DNA of 64,000 nucleotides from assembly GCA_035544895.1 (NCBI GenBank), contig DASZZM010000104.1, positions 1-64,000 of the forward strand, given 5' to 3'. The translations under genes and the position numbers were made by a program. Shown here one piece after another: positions 42,589-50,928 of this stretch. The notes under the pieces are model-generated. The model ran no database searches. It saw nothing but the letters and a program-made list of their open reading frames with translations, and had not been told where the DNA came from. Origin of the DNA: JASLEW01 sp035544895 (lineage in GTDB: Bacteria; Acidobacteriota; Thermoanaerobaculia; Multivoradales; UBA5704). Numbering within the stretch: the first letter of the stretch is position 1; each line of letters starts with the position of its first letter.

Positions 42589-45500
42589 CTCCTGGCCTCC
42601 TTGGGGAGCCTCACGGTGAAGGTCGTGCCCCGCTCACTGGTTTCGTGCCAGACCTGGCCGTTCAGCCAGAGCGCATAGCGGTGCACCATGAACAGACCGA
42701 GCCCGAGCCCGGCGGTTGTGCTGTCGGCGCCGGCTTCTCCGCGCACTCCCTCGGCGTAGAGCGAGTCGACGATGTCGCGTGGAAGACCCGGGCCTTCGTC
42801 GCTCACCACGATGAAGACCTCCCGCCTGGCGCTGGTGACTTTGAGGCGGACCTCGGACCGGGCGGGCGAGTATTTGCAGGCGTTGTCCAGCAAGTTCTGG
42901 ATGATGTCGCCGACCATCACGCGATCGAGGCGGACTTCCAGCGGTGCGGCCGGCGGTCTCCAGGGCAGAGCCTGGCGTTTGCCGTGATACTTGTGGAGGA
43001 TGACGCGCCGGCGCAAGCCGGCTTCGACGGCGAGATCGAACGTCTCCGGCACGAGCGGCGGCGCGATGCCGCGAAGGATGCGGGCGTAGTTTTCATGATT
43101 GTCGATCATCAGCTTGGCGTCTTCGACGATGCCGGAGAAGAACCTCAGGTAGTCCTCGCGTTCATCGGGTCCCAGGCGCCCCTCGAGCATGGGCACCAGC
43201 ATGTTGCGCATCGAGGCGATCGGCGAGCTGATGTGGTGGAAGATCAGCGACAGCAGCTTCTGGGTCTGCCCGGAGCGCAGGAACTCGCTGGCCAGGAGCT
43301 GCGGCACCATGCGCGACAGGGCGCGCTTCGACGGATCCGGGGCTGAAGCCGTGTCGTAAACGAAGAAGAAGAGTCCGTACCGCTGGTCGTCCCGGGAGAT
43401 CGGGATCAGCTCGCCCGAGTAGCTGTCGTCCAGGCCCAGGAGGTCGCGGCGGGCGGTATCGTCCGTCACCGGCGCGGCGTTGAGCAGGCGTGCCGCCTCG
43501 CGCTGGAGGCGGCCGATCTTCGCCTCCCAGGGTCGCAGCACGATGTCCAAGTAGCGCTCGAGCTTGACCGGCTTGGTGAAACCCTGAATCTCCGCCGGCT
43601 GGCCCAGCAGAGTACAGATCACTCCCTTGCCCGAGGTGTCGCGGCGCAAGAACAGGCTATGGCGCGAGCTGGAAAGCTCGGCGTGAAACGCCGCGTAGTC
43701 GAGGAGCTCCCGGGCGTGGGAGGCCTCGTCGGCAGCCGGCTGCTCCGCCAGCCTGCGCTCGCGGAGGAACCGCATGGGGGCCACGAAATCGAGCTCGATC
43801 TCGGCCTGGCGCAGCCAGGCCTCGCGCGCCGCCCGGAAAAGGATCCCCAAGAGGTCGTCGTCGCCGCTCCCGCTGACCGGCCCGCGGGCGAGCAGCGCAT
43901 GGCGCAGCTCCTCGAGCTGGCGATAAATGGGGCGTAGCGAGTCGGCGCCTGGCTCGGCAGTGGTGACCAGGAGAAGCAAGCGAGCCGCGGCAAGGAGGTG
44001 CGCGATCTCGGCGCCACTGGCCGCCGGGGTCCTGAGCGCGCCGTAGTCGAGGGGCAGCGCGATGACCTGCTGGGCTTGGGTGCGCGGCTCGTCGCCGGCT
44101 CCCGGATCGAAGGCGATCGACACCGCAATCAGGGCGCGGATGCACAGCGGCACGTCGACCGGGGCCTCTTCGCGCTGAGCCAGCGAGTCGATGCCGGCGA
44201 GCTGCTCGAGGAGACCTCGTCGGGCATCATGGGCATGCGGATCGCTGGCCGAGATGCCGACCACGCGGCTGAGCGCCTCGACCGTTCGGCGGCAGAGCTC
44301 GTCGTCGAGAGGCAGGATGCGCTGCCGTTCCGCCAGGAACTCGATATGGCCGCGCGGGCAGCCCGTGGCGAGGAGCTGGGCTACGAAAGCCCAGCCGCAT
44401 CGGTAAGCCACCTGCAGGGCGCGCAGGCAGAGATAGAGCTCTCCGGCGACCCAATCGTGATAAGGGGTGATCTGACAGCGGCGGAAGCGGGCGACGAGGG
44501 GAGGCACCAGGTAGCGCCCGACGGGAGTAGCCATCCGGCCGTCCAGGTCGTGCTCGACCAGCCTGCGGATGTGCTGCAACACGCGAAAGGTGACGGCCAG
44601 CCGCGGATCGGCCAGCAGGCGGTTGGCGACGAAATCCGCCATCGAGCGGCCGGAGATCTCCGCCAGCTCGGCGCTCAGCGTCTCGCTGAGGAAGCACTCG
44701 AGGGTCTCCGGCGTGGCGAAACGAAACAGCATGTGGGAGATCGTCAGCTTGCAGCGCAAGTTCTCGTCCGAGGACTCGGAACCCCAGTTCTGGCACAGGT
44801 CGTGGCAGACGTGGACCAGGCGAGCGAGCTGCTGGCGCTGCTCCGGGAGCAGCTCCTCGGCGGCGACCAGTTTGGCGTTCTTGAAGGCAAAGCGGAGGCA
44901 GTAGTGGAGCTGCAACATGGGCCTGCCGCCCGCCTGGGTGAGCACTCTGCCGGCGGCGAGGTCGAAGAGATGGTCGATGAGCCGAGGCCAGGTCTCCGGG
45001 TCGTCGAAGCGCAGCCGCAGTGCCAGCATGCCGGGGGCTTCCGACTGTACATTGGCGCTCGCCAGCTTCCAGGCGACTTCGGCGAGCGCTTCCTTGACGT
45101 CGCCGTCGGTCAACGGCCAGTTCGCGCGCCGCGCCGCGGTCACCTTGGCGAGCACGACAGGCAAGGGCGAGTCGCGGTCCATCTCGCCGCGCAACGCATC
45201 CTCGGTCGCCCTCACCGCCCGTGGCGGGAAGCGGCTGCGGCTGCTGGCGAGCGCCGCGGCCGCGGCGAGCGCCAGATCGTTGTTGAGATCGCGGACGCTC
45301 TCTCTCCGATGCACCAGCCGCAGAGTGCGAACCACTTGGTCGACAGAGGCGATCGCCACCTGCGGCTGACCCCAGCTCTTCATATCTGGCGGCAGGCGCG
45401 GTGCCGCAACCAACTGCTCGATGGGCCAGGGCGTGTCGATCGCAAATCGATGCTGAGTGATGTGGCGAGGAGCGCCGCGCGGTCCGTCGAATTCGAGGAT

Positions 45501-48164
45501 ATGAAGAACCCCCTTGGCGTCTGAGGCGACCACCACGTCGCGGAGCTCCAAGTCGGGGCCGGCGGTGGGAAGACGGAGGGTGAGCGGTAGGGCTCCGGTG
45601 ACCGCGCCGTTCAAACGCCCGGCCCAGGTCGGCGCGAAGGTGCTCGCCCTCGCACCTGTCCCGCCGGTCGAGGACCGTGGGGTCCCGGACAGTCTCTGGA
45701 GCAGCACGAGAGAGCTGTTGGCGTCCCCGATCAGGAGGCTGTCCGGATCGAGCCACAGCAGGACGCGGATCGCCGCCGGCCCTTGCCAGACCGCGGCCGC
45801 GGGACCGAGCTCGGCTCCACGCAACTCGAAACGATAGCAACTGCCGTTCTCGCTGCCGGCGAAGACCTCGCCCGCGTGCGCGCTGGTGGGGTGATAGGCG
45901 AAAGCACGGATAGGAGAGTACTGCGAGGAGAGCTGGTCCCCTGGCCGCCGCGGCGGCCCGCAGGCGAGCTCGATGGAAGAGTGTCCCGCGGCGCTCGAGA
46001 TGCGCAGCAGCCTCACGTCGGCCGAACGCCCGCCCACCGCGAGCTGGCCGGAGGGCAGCTGTTGAAAGCTGTAGATATAGAAAGGCTCGCCGTCACAGCC
46101 CGCGACGAGATTGGGCATGGGGAGGCCGACGGGGGCCGCCTTCCGGCCGTCGCCGGCCCACCCCACGATTTCCTGGAGACGGGGGTCGGCGAGCGAGATG
46201 GAGGTCCAGCCCCGGTTACGATAGAAGACGATCAGGTGCCGGGCGCCGGAAGCGGCATCCTGCCAGGGGACGACCTGCTGCAGCCAGCCGAGACGAGAGC
46301 CCTCCTCGGGCACCTCCAGGACGAAAGCTCGCATCGACTCGTCGCAATGCATCAGCCAGGCGAGGCCCTGCTGGTAAGAGGTGGCAAGAAGATGCTCACG
46401 GTTCGGTCCGGAAAGCAGTTGCAGAGTCGTGACCGGTTCGCCCAGGTCGATGGCGTGCTGCTGCGTGAAACGGCGGTCTGCCAGCAGGGAACGGTAGAGG
46501 GCCGCGTCGATCAGGTACTCGCCGCCGTTGTCTTCATTGAACCGGGCGAGCCGATCTAGATGCTGGTGCTTGTCCGAGAAGGAGCGGCCGTCGAGGCAGT
46601 ACTTGGAGATATGCCGCACCAGGTCTGCGGCGATGCGGGCAAAGCTCTGGTGGCGCTGGGCGATGCGGATGAGCCCCGACTGGATCTCGCGGCAGAGCCG
46701 CAGGCTGCTTCCGGCCAGCAGACGGTAGAGGATTTCGCTGAGCTGCCGGCGCTCCTCGGCGCTCCAAGTGCGCCCTCTGCAGTACTCGTCCAGCCAATCG
46801 GTGCGGAAGAGAAGCGCGATCGTATCGTGCCGTAAAACGCGGTCGTCCGGCTGGTCGCGTAACCTGCGCAGCAGAGCGGGGACGTCCGAGGAGTCCTTGA
46901 ATACCGAGCGAACCCGCTCGACGAAGATAGGCAGCCGTAAGATCTGCAAGGCCTGGAGGCGGTGGTTACCGAGAGCGGCGAAGATCCACGGATCGGCTTC
47001 GGACGACTTTCCGGGCGAGCACTTGGACGACATCGCCGCCACGGCGAGGACGCGCTCGGACATCGGGATCGAGCACTGCAGGCAGCCGAACTGATTGAGC
47101 AGCGTCCAGGCGTCGACTGGATTGACAGGCCGGTCTCCTGCCTCCTTCCTGAACACGCAGAGCAAGTGGAGATGCGAGTCGTTGGCGCCCACCGCCAGCC
47201 ATACCGATTCGCCGAAGTCGAGGCAGCCCAGGCACATGACGCGGTCGGCGAAGGCATGTTCGAGAGCCGCGAAGTCTCCGGCCTCGCCTGCCGCAAGCGC
47301 GGGTTCGCGGACCATGTAGCGCACTTTTCCGGCGTGCGCCACGACGAGCACCTCGCAGGGCGATGCATAGGCGGCGAGGGCGGAAGAGAGCGAATAGAGG
47401 GCGCGGACGGGACCGATCGGTTTGGGCGTAGCGATGGGCGTGATCGGCAGCGAGAGCTTCTCGGGGTCGATGCGGTACAGAGTGCCGATCATCGTGCCGG
47501 CGCAGATCCAGCCTGCGCACGATCGGTGGCCGGCGCCGCCCTCGGCAAAAGGCATGAAGGCGAGTGCCGAGACGGCCGCCTCCAGAGGAATTGTCGCCAC
47601 CGTGCGCGCGCTGGCGCCTGTTGCTTGGAACTGGAACTGCAGGCACATGAGCTGCCCGGAGGCCAGGCCGACCCAAAGCTCGCCCGTCGCTTCGACATAA
47701 AGCAGGGAAAGGACGCAGGAGTCCAGCTGCAGGGCCTCGACCGGCCGGCCTTCATAGATGATGCTGATGGGATTTCCGGTCAGGTAGTCCAGGAACTGGA
47801 GCTCGCCGCAGCCGGTCCCAGCCGCGACCAGGAGCTGCCAAGTGGTATTCAGAAGGACATCGCCGGCCTGCGGGGGGTGGACGAAGGCCAGGGCATAAAC
47901 CGGTCCCGCCGGTCCCGGGCGCCCTACCTGCGTTTCCAGGCGGCGGCGCAAGGGCTTACGGTCGCCGAAGGCGAGGTGATCCAGGAAGGCGACCTGGCCG
48001 TTCTTTTCGCCCCAGACGATCCGATGCTGACGACTGTCGCGCAGGCGGTTGAAGACTTTGAGGACGCGGATCTCGTAATCGGAGGGCTGCCACCACTTCA
48101 GCTGATGGCGGTGAGCGACCCTGCGCCCTGGGATGATGGTATTGAGTAGGACTCGATCGTCCAC
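42585..48164 (-). CDS. Giant beta-propeller histidine kinase
   Basis: An 1859-residue soluble protein with no signal peptide or membrane span. Residues 1 to about 1000 are strand-rich repeats of WD40/PQQ-propeller type (GELQFLDYLTG, GELWVGLASGQLMCLQF). About 1000-1500 is helical without a recognised family. About 1540-1630 may be a PAS/GAF-like sensor. The C-terminus is a histidine kinase: an H-box LIFHHISSPIASMRN (H1643/H1644), N-box QNLLDNACKYSP (N1757, N1761), G1 SDEGPGLP (D1789) and G2 GLGLGLFMVHRY, all intact. It starts at GTG 48164. The overlap with the receiver-protease gene makes a kinase-regulator pair. The 5.2-kb transposon inserted about 170 bases upstream may have altered its promoter. 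Confidence 0.87.
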   Translation of the reverse strand: MDDRVLLNTIIPGRRVAHRHQLKWWQPSDYEIRVLKVFNRLRDSRQHRIVWGEKNGQVAFLDHLAFGDRKPLRRRLETQVGRPGPAGPVYALAFVHPPQAGDVLLNTTWQLLVAAGTGCGELQFLDYLTGNPISIIYEGRPVEALQLDSCVLSLLYVEATGELWVGLASGQLMCLQFQFQATGASARTVATIPLEAAVSALAFMPFAEGGAGHRSCAGWICAGTMIGTLYRIDPEKLSLPITPIATPKPIGPVRALYSLSSALAAYASPCEVLVVAHAGKVRYMVREPALAAGEAGDFAALEHAFADRVMCLGCLDFGESVWLAVGANDSHLHLLCVFRKEAGDRPVNPVDAWTLLNQFGCLQCSIPMSERVLAVAAMSSKCSPGKSSEADPWIFAALGNHRLQALQILRLPIFVERVRSVFKDSSDVPALLRRLRDQPDDRVLRHDTIALLFRTDWLDEYCRGRTWSAEERRQLSEILYRLLAGSSLRLCREIQSGLIRIAQRHQSFARIAADLVRHISKYCLDGRSFSDKHQHLDRLARFNEDNGGEYLIDAALYRSLLADRRFTQQHAIDLGEPVTTLQLLSGPNREHLLATSYQQGLAWLMHCDESMRAFVLEVPEEGSRLGWLQQVVPWQDAASGARHLIVFYRNRGWTSISLADPRLQEIVGWAGDGRKAAPVGLPMPNLVAGCDGEPFYIYSFQQLPSGQLAVGGRSADVRLLRISSAAGHSSIELACGPPRRPGDQLSSQYSPIRAFAYHPTSAHAGEVFAGSENGSCYRFELRGAELGPAAAVWQGPAAIRVLLWLDPDSLLIGDANSSLVLLQRLSGTPRSSTGGTGARASTFAPTWAGRLNGAVTGALPLTLRLPTAGPDLELRDVVVASDAKGVLHILEFDGPRGAPRHITQHRFAIDTPWPIEQLVAAPRLPPDMKSWGQPQVAIASVDQVVRTLRLVHRRESVRDLNNDLALAAAAALASSRSRFPPRAVRATEDALRGEMDRDSPLPVVLAKVTAARRANWPLTDGDVKEALAEVAWKLASANVQSEAPGMLALRLRFDDPETWPRLIDHLFDLAAGRVLTQAGGRPMLQLHYCLRFAFKNAKLVAAEELLPEQRQQLARLVHVCHDLCQNWGSESSDENLRCKLTISHMLFRFATPETLECFLSETLSAELAEISGRSMADFVANRLLADPRLAVTFRVLQHIRRLVEHDLDGRMATPVGRYLVPPLVARFRRCQITPYHDWVAGELYLCLRALQVAYRCGWAFVAQLLATGCPRGHIEFLAERQRILPLDDELCRRTVEALSRVVGISASDPHAHDARRGLLEQLAGIDSLAQREEAPVDVPLCIRALIAVSIAFDPGAGDEPRTQAQQVIALPLDYGALRTPAASGAEIAHLLAAARLLLLVTTAEPGADSLRPIYRQLEELRHALLARGPVSGSGDDDLLGILFRAAREAWLRQAEIELDFVAPMRFLRERRLAEQPAADEASHARELLDYAAFHAELSSSRHSLFLRRDTSGKGVICTLLGQPAEIQGFTKPVKLERYLDIVLRPWEAKIGRLQREAARLLNAAPVTDDTARRDLLGLDDSYSGELIPISRDDQRYGLFFFVYDTASAPDPSKRALSRMVPQLLASEFLRSGQTQKLLSLIFHHISSPIASMRNMLVPMLEGRLGPDEREDYLRFFSGIVEDAKLMIDNHENYARILRGIAPPLVPETFDLAVEAGLRRRVILHKYHGKRQALPWRPPAAPLEVRLDRVMVGDIIQNLLDNACKYSPARSEVRLKVTSARREVFIVVSDEGPGLPRDIVDSLYAEGVRGEAGADSTTAGLGLGLFMVHRYALWLNGQVWHETSERGTTFTVRLPKEARR

Positions 48165-48329
48165 AAGGTCCCTCTCTGCCAGGCGTCGCTCCTAGCCGAG
48201 GCCGGCAGCGCGATCCAGAACATACGCCGCCTCGGTGCCGCCACCGGCTGGAAGCCGCGACACAAACATCTGCCAATGACAGGATCCAGAGCGAAGATAT
48301 CACACCCGTGCAATTGATTAATCACACGC

Positions 48330-48337
48330 CGGCCGAC
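48330..48337 (+). repeat. Left target-site duplication CGGCCGAC
   Basis: These eight bases abut the left inverted repeat and recur identically at 53517-53524 abutting the right one, in direct orientation. This is the footprint of transposition. Confidence 0.88.
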
Positions 48338-48365
48338 GGTAGTGGGGTATTAGTGTGTTGCCGGC
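48338..48365 (+). repeat. Left terminal inverted repeat (28 bp)
   Basis: It starts GGTAGTGGGGTATTAG and ends TTGCCGGC. All 28 bases match the reverse complement of 53489-53516. Confidence 0.9.
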
Positions 48366-48536
48366 CCTAGCAGCCCCGCCCTGGCCCCTCGCCGGCCCCC
48401 CTCTTGGCCCCGGCAGGCAAGCAAACCCCCACGCGCTAGAATTGCCCCTGGCGCGGCGAGGCTCGGCCAGCCGCATCCGGGCACCCGCCCCCGGTCGCCG
48501 CGCCGCCAGCCGGCGGGAGCACCTGTGGGGGGTGTC

Positions 48537-49307
48537 ATGTCAGAGATCTTGGGCCGGTTCTGGCGCGTGGTGGGCAGGCTTCTGCGGCCCCTGTCCTTCC
48601 TCAAGCAAACGTGGGAGAGGATCTTGTACGTACTCGCCTTGCTCGGCCTAGGCGGCCTTGCGGCTGCCCACAGCGCCGAGCTGGTCGCCTGGCTTCATCG
48701 CGGGCGATCGCATTGGGCGCTTCTGGTGTTCGGGCTGCTCTCTGTGGCGGCGGTTCTTGCGCTCTATGCAGCGCAGAAGGAGATCGACGACAAGACCGTA
48801 GTTAGGCTTCTCTCGCCTAGATTCTCTGCTGATTTTCGACCAATCCTTAATTATGGACCCGCTACCACCCCTCCGGCCCATGATGTTCTGTGCATTCAGT
48901 TTCAAGGCAAGCTACGAAACGAGACCCTTGACCGAACAGAGGCGCTTTTCCCTCGCATCGAGCTTTTTGAGAGAAGTAAATTTCGCCGCTGGGGGGTCGT
49001 TGCTGTCATGCTTTCGCATAAGAGGTGGCGATGTGGAGGGGTGTTGGGATTTTCACCGAAGTCAGCCGAAATACCGGCGCGCAAGGAGATCGATTTGGTT
49101 ATTTCGACGCATGCCACTTCGCCGGTTGGCGCTGCCGCCTTCCTTGGCAAGGATTTTAAACTAAGAATTACTATCGACGTGCTTGGGCAGCCGCCGATTA
49201 TTAGCGAGGGGCGTCTGGCGCTAAAGGTCTACACACTCACTGGCCCACCGGCCGACGCTACTGCGCCGCCGCCAGCAGGTCCGCCATCGACCACGGGCGC
49301 CGCGTGA
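48537..49307 (+). CDS. Passenger membrane protein of unknown function
   Basis: A protein of 256 residues from ATG 48537. It has two hydrophobic helices near the N-terminus (LYVLALLGLGGLAAA and LLVFGLLSVAAVLALYAA) separated by a short loop, then a strand-rich soluble part without recognised motifs. The middle of the gene has clearly lower G+C than the surrounding chromosome, consistent with foreign origin. The last 50 bases overlap the 3' end of the convergent transposase gene, so the Pro/Ala-rich C-terminus (PPADATAPPPAGPPSTTGAA) is antisense transposase. The original end may have been lost when the two were joined. Confidence 0.6.
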   Translation: MSEILGRFWRVVGRLLRPLSFLKQTWERILYVLALLGLGGLAAAHSAELVAWLHRGRSHWALLVFGLLSVAAVLALYAAQKEIDDKTVVRLLSPRFSADFRPILNYGPATTPPAHDVLCIQFQGKLRNETLDRTEALFPRIELFERSKFRRWGVVAVMLSHKRWRCGGVLGFSPKSAEIPARKEIDLVISTHATSPVGAAAFLGKDFKLRITIDVLGQPPIISEGRLALKVYTLTGPPADATAPPPAGPPSTTGAA

Positions 49308-50208
49308 TGCCGGCTTTCATCGCGGGCGTCATGCGGATCGCCCGGTGGAACTTGCAGAAGTTGTAATACGCGAAGAACAGGGCCAGCGCGGCGCGCAGGT
49401 TCGCCCGCTTCCGGCTGAAGCCGTTGCTCAGCCGGGTCATGCGGCGCAGGTGGCCGCGGAGCGTCCAGTTGTGCCTCTCGACATGCGAGGTGCAGATCCG
49501 GTCCTCGTCGGGCTCGCCCGAGACGCTGATCTTCTCCGCGCCTATAAGCCGGGGCGGAGCATACCGGCGCTGCTCCTCACCGCCCTCCTGCCCAAACTCC
49601 TTGACGAGCTGCGCATAGTCAACGCGCGCACCGAAGTTGTACTCGACCGCATCCGGGTAGGCATTGAAACCGTCCGTGGTCAGTTGGAAGCGGTCGGCCG
49701 CCGTCGCGGCGGCAAGCTTCTCCATGAAGAAGTCCGCATCCCGGCTGGTGCGCCGGCCGAGCTGCCACGCGAGCACGAGCTTGCTGTGCCGCTCCAGGCC
49801 GATGAAGCAGTAGGCATCCCCGGCTTCCGGGTCCGTGATCCCCTTGCGTTCCTTCGTTCCCTGCTTGCACCGGACGTAGCCCCATACTTCATCCGCCTGC
49901 ACGTCCTGGACGGCCACTCCCTTGACCGTCTCGGCCAGCAGCCGCTCGCAGCCGGCGCCGACCTGGACGAGCAGCCGGAGGATGGTCTTCTTCTCCGTCC
50001 CGGTGATCCTCTCGACCGTCCGCACAGAGGCGCCTTCGGTCAGCATGTGGAGGACGAGCACCGCGCGATCCACCGGCAGGCGCATCGCGCCCAGGGGGCG
50101 CGCCCGGCGCTCGGAGAACGTCCCGCAGGCGCGGCAGCTATAGCGCTGATTTCCGCGGCGGTCGCGTCCGTTCTTCTTCGCGGGGGCTTGGCAGCTCTGG
50201 CATTGCAT
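49258..50208 (-). CDS. IS1-like family transposase
   Basis: A 316-residue DDE transposase in one uninterrupted frame. The N-terminal zinc ribbon has C3, C6, C25, C28. A helix-turn-helix follows (ASVRTVERITGTEKKTILRLL). The catalytic core is ADEVWGYV (D106), TTDGFNAYPD (D179) and SHVERHNWTLRGHL (E244), equivalent to IS1 InsB DEQWGYV and RHNLNLRQHL. In IS1 itself the ORFs InsA and InsB are joined by frameshifting; here they are fused. AAGGAG lies 7 bases before the ATG. A sigma-70-like promoter with an operator palindrome lies upstream at 50364-50392. The length is complete and no key residue is missing. Confidence 0.9.
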   Translation of the reverse strand: MQCQSCQAPAKKNGRDRRGNQRYSCRACGTFSERRARPLGAMRLPVDRAVLVLHMLTEGASVRTVERITGTEKKTILRLLVQVGAGCERLLAETVKGVAVQDVQADEVWGYVRCKQGTKERKGITDPEAGDAYCFIGLERHSKLVLAWQLGRRTSRDADFFMEKLAAATAADRFQLTTDGFNAYPDAVEYNFGARVDYAQLVKEFGQEGGEEQRRYAPPRLIGAEKISVSGEPDEDRICTSHVERHNWTLRGHLRRMTRLSNGFSRKRANLRAALALFFAYYNFCKFHRAIRMTPAMKAGITRRPWSMADLLAAAQ

Positions 50209-50363
50209 GGTCGGACTCCTTGTCGGATGCCCGGCCGGAAGCCATAATGGGCTTGCGGTTCCGTTCGGCTTCGGTCGGGCGGGTCCAGGCCCCGGCGGTC
50301 GTTGACGCGACTTCCGGGGCCGTTTTGGTTTCGAGAATTATCGTCTCGCCTCTCACTGTGAAG

Positions 50364-50392
50364 AGTGTATCCGACGGATACACATATGTCAA
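50364..50392 (-). promoter_or_regulatory. Transposase promoter overlapped by a perfect operator palindrome
   Basis: On the minus strand TTGACA (50387-50392) and TACACT (50364-50369) are separated by exactly 17 bases. The perfect 9-bp-arm palindrome GTGTATCCG-A-CGGATACAC (50365-50383) fills the spacer and the -10. Binding of a repressor there would block transcription towards the transposase. The best-placed candidate repressors are the divergent ribbon-helix-helix protein and the HTH proteins of the same element. Confidence 0.7.
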
Positions 50393-50415
50393 GTGGTTTG
50401 GGCGAGAATCTTTCC

Positions 50416-50442
50416 TTGACTTGTGGCCCCTTTGGGTATACT
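50416..50442 (+). promoter_or_regulatory. Promoter of the ribbon-helix-helix gene, leaderless transcript likely
   Basis: TTGACT (50416-50421) and TATACT (50437-50442) are separated by 15 bases. Transcription would start about 7 bases after the -10, at 50449-50451, where the ATG of the next gene lies. No Shine-Dalgarno is present, so the message is probably leaderless. Confidence 0.5.
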
Positions 50443-50450
50443 ATGGCGAC

Positions 50451-50621
50451 ATGACAGAGAAACCGAAACGCCGCCACTCTTCTGCCCTTCACCTACGGCT
50501 GATGCCCGAGCACGAGGGCCTGATCCGCCGCGCCGCCGAGCTTGCCGGGGTCAGCCTCTCCGACTGGATACGGGAGAGGCTGATCCGGGCCGCCAGGAAG
50601 GAACTCAGCCAGGCGGTATGA
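50451..50621 (+). CDS. Ribbon-helix-helix (Arc/CopG-like) small DNA-binding protein
   Basis: A 56-residue protein: SSALHLRLMPEHEGLIRRAAELAGVSLSDWIRERLIRAA. This is the strand-helix-helix pattern of Arc/CopG-type regulators: a beta strand with alternating residues, then two amphipathic helices joined by GVSLSDW. It lies divergent from the transposase, with the operator palindrome at 50365-50383 between them, so control of transposition is likely. No toxin partner is adjacent. The ATG follows the promoter with almost no leader. Confidence 0.75.
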   Translation: MTEKPKRRHSSALHLRLMPEHEGLIRRAAELAGVSLSDWIRERLIRAARKELSQAV

Positions 50622-50928
50622 GACTGCGGGGCCGGCAGGCCCACAGCAGCCCGAGCTGCCATCGGAAGAGCGGGTGGGGGGTGGGGTGCCGCATCGAACC
50701 TCCTCAGAGGGGGGTTGAACGCGGACCGCCTGACGGGTACACTTCCACTGCACGAGGTGCCAGACGGTCCGCGTCTGTCCCTCAGAATCGCCAGCGTCCA
50801 ACCGCTGGCGATTCGAGTTTGAAGGGGCCTAAGAGCGCCTACAACTGCGCGGCTGGGCGTGCAGCGCTTACTGCACGGTGATGCGTGCAGTGACCACTGC
50901 ACGGTCGAGCGTGCAGTGCTGGCTCGGC
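50622..50928. other. Gene-free stretch within the transposon
   Basis: These 307 bases hold no convincing gene. The right third contains the palindromic repeats at 50857-50920. The rest is GC-rich and without a visible signal. Confidence 0.55.
50857..50920. repeat. 26-bp tandem repeats with internal palindromes
   Basis: Two 26-bp units (50857-50882 and 50883-50908) of pattern GCGTGCAG-G---ACTGCACGGT are followed by the start of a third (50909-50918). Unit 2 contains the perfect palindrome GTGCAGTG-AC-CACTGCAC (50885-50902), and 50895-50918 forms a second, larger one. The array ends about 10 bases before the stop of the leftward 50929 gene. It looks like a protein-binding array or a terminator-like structure. 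Confidence 0.6.

Larger units (their letters stand above)
48165..48536. other. Upstream region of the histidine kinase gene and left transposon end
   Basis: These 372 bases hold the putative promoter region of the leftward kinase gene (48165-48329), the target-site copy CGGCCGAC (48330-48337), the left terminal inverted repeat (48338-48365) and the first, GC-rich part of the transposon before the 48537 gene. No gene is seen. Confidence 0.6.

Noticed and set aside
49200..50360. Separate short inverted repeats closely flanking the transposase, which would make it a nested standard-size IS
   Set aside because: I compared the flanks of the transposase gene and saw only weak, short similarity; the perfect 28-bp ends with target duplication lie at 48338 and 53516.
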